A program made the translations under genes and the position numbers. The notes under the pieces were generated by a model. It saw only the letters and a list, made by a program, of their open reading frames with translations. It searched no databases and was not told the DNA's origin. 64,000 nucleotides of DNA. Origin: Tenodera sinensis. Taxonomy: Eukaryota > Arthropoda > Insecta > Mantodea > Mantidae. How positions within the stretch are numbered: the stretch's first letter is position 1; each line of letters begins with the position of its first letter. Positions 61,385-64,000 of the stretch are shown here, in pieces. The DNA lies in assembly GCA_030765045.1 (NCBI GenBank), contig CM060967.1, positions 144,872,251 through 144,936,250 of the forward strand, given 5' to 3'.

Positions 61385-61609
61385 TGTATTCTGTTTCCTA
61401 AGTTTTAACATGTTTTGGTGCAATCCAGAAAATACTGCATATTTCTTAAAACTCTTATACTAAATATGCGCAATAAGTTTTCGACGCATATAATGGTAAT
61501 TTTATAGTTTTTTAAATTTTTTTTTATTTCTTTTTTTTATTGCCGTCCCTCAGTATGACCACATCTTCTAACATCCTATAAACTGATTATAAGTATTACA
61601 AATAGTAGC

Positions 61610-62053
61610 ATCTTTATGGCTTGGAGAACTTTTATTTGGTTTCATGCTAGCTCGCGATGTTATTTCAAATGGAATTGGTTAAGAAAACACAGGTCATTGA
61701 TTTGTTTACATGGGTACGCACTTGAACTGCAATTATTTGTTTTCATAGGGAAAGAAAAAAGAACAACCAAATACCATTGCAATGAAAATAAAGTAATTCG
61801 TATTGAAATTTGTTTTTTAGTGGGCCAGGACTGGAGTGTTAACAATGTTCAATTTATCTCAGCTTGTAAACAACGTGTCTCTGAATCTGTTGTACCCATC
61901 GTGTCTCACACGTACGTGGGTATTACAGTGGTAGCAGAAATTAGGTATTTATGTTTTTCAAGATATTTAAACAATTTACTGTATATGGTTGAATTAAAAC
62001 CACAAGTTTATTTTCGTTATAAGCTTTCACTAATGTTAAAAGTATAGGCGCGC

Positions 62054-62116
<63 letters not shown>

Positions 62117-62450
62117 CGTGTGTGCTTCAGCTAGTTCTTGTACCATTGTATACTTCGTTCCTTCTGACTGACATAGGTTATAACATTATTCCTAATCTCA
62201 ACCCCTAAATTAATGAAATACAAAAAGGCCTTAACAAATACAGGATGTTAAAATATAAACACATTGACGTCATAATAAAATATCCTTAACTAAAATACGT
62301 TTGATTTTTTTCTATTTGTTGTAGATGTAACTACAAATCCTAGAGAATGTGCTTAAAAACGAAAGTGAAATATATTTTATCCCAAGCATTCGTAAATGGA
62401 CACGATAAATCAAAATAAAATAGTGCAATGAATCAACAGAATTCTTAAGG
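61610..62450 (+). repeat. Paired dispersed repeat E, copy 2
   Basis: Same order of blocks as 55975-56790 without the S3 SINE, and with a (GC)n(TG)n array at 62048-62124 where copy 1 has only short AT-rich DNA. The 143-codon plus frame 61616-62047 ends at this array; it is not conserved as a frame in copy 1. Confidence 0.75.
62048..62124. repeat. (GC)n(TG)n alternating purine-pyrimidine array
   Basis: About 10 GC units at 62048-62068, then TG units with single interruptions (TTTG, GCG) to 62124. The whole 77 bp alternates purine and pyrimidine almost perfectly, so it is a strong potential Z-DNA segment. Confidence 0.95.
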
Positions 62451-62530
62451 CAGGCTAGTTCAGTCAGTAAAGTACTTGTCTGCTGTGCGGGGAGCCCCGG
62501 CTTCGATATCCGGCTGATGGAGGGTGGGTG
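62450..62530 (+). mobile_element. tRNA-like head fragment
   Basis: CTAGTTCAGTCAGTAAAGTA (A-box-like) and GGCTTCGATATCCGGC (B-box-like, 62499-62514) are spaced like a tRNA head, followed by 'ggagggtgggtgatttttc'. No complete SINE body. Confidence 0.5.
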
Positions 62531-63559
62531 ATTTTTCTTTTCTGAATTTAATGTAATAAGTGAATTCAAAATAATAGAAACTCAAAGTCACGTTTAAGGA
62601 AGTGAACACCATTGATGTTGAGCAATTAAAGGGCTTGGTGAAAGAAGCAGGTGGCTCCATTTGACCTCATTTAGAGATAAAGAAAACTAAATAAAAAGTT
62701 GCGTTACAATAAGAACAAAAATCACATGCTTCAAGATTGTTTTTACCTTTCTGAGGTGTCCAGCCTCCACTTAAAACATTATATTGCTTTATTTTCCTGT
62801 TTAATGGAATCAACAACAAAGCCAGTGTGATTTATCACGAGGTATAGTGCTGATTGCATAATCTAATTATGGTGCTTAATACTCGTATATTACCATCACA
62901 TATACTTCGGGTCTAGGATGTTCCGCCTTGGAATTACTTCTGTAATATAGATAAGGTAACAGTGAACATGGCAGGTTTGAGGTTCAAGATGGATGGGAAA
63001 TGGGCCAGTACTAGATTTAGACGACAGATGGCGGTAATGGATTGCCAGTCGCCCAACATGTTGACAATGGCTAAACGTACTGCAAACAAAAGTCTGCTTT
63101 TTCTCTATTGCTTGTTGCCCTTAATGCCCTTTATCTTTTTTGTGTACCTAGTGGTCCTACCTTAAAACCCCGTTTTTTCGCGTCATCCATCACTGGACAG
63201 TGAGGTTTTTTCCAGGATGTCGCCTGCTGAAGTGATGTCAACACTGGGCGCTATTATTTCATACTCGTAACGAACAAGAGTAGGAAAAAGCGACAGTTCA
63301 TATATACAACAACTTCATAATTCACCACACACAGACATTACAGTTCTTCTGTTCGCAGGTTCGAAGTCATTATTTTCTTTTAAAATTTAAATATCCATCT
63401 TTTAGACTTTTTTTTGGCAGAATTATATGCCAAAAATTCACTTATTATGGGTTGCAATTACAATAATTATAAAAATAGAAGGCTCGCAGATACATATAGG
63501 GTAAGGTAATCTCAAAGACTACAAGATCTACTTTAATAATTCTTGCCCCATTGAAAAAC
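62531..63559. other. Unassigned DNA
   Basis: The 67-codon plus frame ending at 63165 has a hydrophobic C-terminal stretch (LLPLMPFIFFVYLVVLP) but no recognisable family. I do not call it a gene. Confidence 0.4.
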
Positions 63560-63569
63560 TAAATGGTTA

Positions 63570-63900
63570 AAACCGAGCAAGGTGGAGTAGACGCTGGTGC
63601 GTGTGACACATTCGGGAGCTTGTGGGTTCGATTCCTGTGACTGACCTTCATTTTTAGGGGTTCACGGAGCACTAGGTGAATGTAAGAAGAACAATTATTA
63701 TTGCTTCCTCCGAATTTCTTGTCCTTCAATTGCTTGGCTGTGTCAGGGTGTCAGGGCGGGGGTCTCAGCGTTACATGGCAGGGGAAAAGGATGCTCTTCG
63801 TAAACACCGTCTCATAACACCAACTGGGTGTGGTGAGAACGTCACTTGTTTCCCCTGAGCAAAGGCCCTGCTCCCGGCTACCCGGCGGTCCCTAATAATC
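63570..63900 (+). mobile_element. tRNA-headed SINE, plus strand
   Basis: CCGAGCAAGGTGGAGTAGAC is followed by GCGTGTGACACATTCGGGAG and a perfect B box, GGGTTCGATTCC (63627-63638). The body continues to 'ggctacccggcggtccctaa' near 63895. Single copy in the window. Confidence 0.65.
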
Positions 63901-64000
63901 TTGACTCATAACACTGCGTTTCAAGAACTATATGATTAACCATTAGCTTCTTAAGGAATTCCTTCGGAACAAGTTATCTTTTCTAAGTATACTTTTTTTG

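Noticed and set aside
61616..62047. 143-codon plus-strand gene
   Set aside because: The frame is not kept in the paralogous block at 55975, and no domain is recognisable.

Overview
The window looks like a gene-poor, AT-rich stretch of a large animal nuclear genome, most likely an insect. The reasons are long dinucleotide and trinucleotide arrays, many tRNA-headed SINEs with internal A and B boxes, insect-type non-LTR reverse transcriptase relics, a Tc1-like transposase relic, and no compact gene layout. I would guess a large-genome hemimetabolous insect (cockroach, termite, cricket or stick-insect grade), but that is an inference with low confidence. I see no convincing host protein-coding gene, rRNA or functional tRNA gene, and no CRISPR array. 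Nearly all long open frames are low-complexity or chance frames inside repeats.

What organises the window is repeats. (1) A dispersed element, called family A here, is about 855 bp when complete (11289-12143 and 25536-26389 are the best copies) and occurs as about 17 full or partial copies on both strands. It starts with a small hairpin (ACTTTCTCTACT / AGTAGAGGAAGT), carries the inverted motif AGTAGAGAAAGT near its other end, and has a GT-rich site near its 5' end that has expanded into long (GT)n/(CA)n arrays in several copies. Two copies (20525-21300, 46705-47385) share a different 3' end. (2) LTR-like promoter units of about 380-610 bp begin TGTGACGYCGGCCG or similar, and several carry a TATA-like box and a late AATAAA. 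They lie at 2067, 9870, 26395, 51221, 57381 and 60786, with a more distant one at 23560. No internal retroelement region is attached to any of them. (3) A family with GGCCCGGTTGCAT ends (6657-7528, 17152-17355, 35901-36775) holds decayed Myb/SANT-like coding and looks like PIF/Harbinger. (4) At least six kinds of tRNA-headed SINE are present, about 20 copies in all. (5) A pair of approximately 800 bp paralogous blocks lies at 55975-56790 and 61610-62450.

Recognisable but broken transposon proteins are: non-LTR reverse transcriptase C-termini at 12725-13375 (-) and 26990-27500 (+); a Jockey/R1-like C-terminal zinc-knuckle region at 57010-57310 (+); a Tc1-like transposase at 48511-49930 (-); an HTH-bearing transposase relic at 50203-50800 (+); an internally deleted Tc3/DUF4817-like transposase at 53270-53704 (+); and a GC-rich ORF1/gag-like relic with an RRM-like segment and a damaged CCHC knuckle at 41373-42147 (-).

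The two structures that fit no repeat family are a nearly perfect 30-bp-stem hairpin at 44141-44210 and a longer, older fold-back at about 6126-6270. No multi-gene system is visible. The strongest candidates for something undescribed are family A as an element and the 44141 hairpin.
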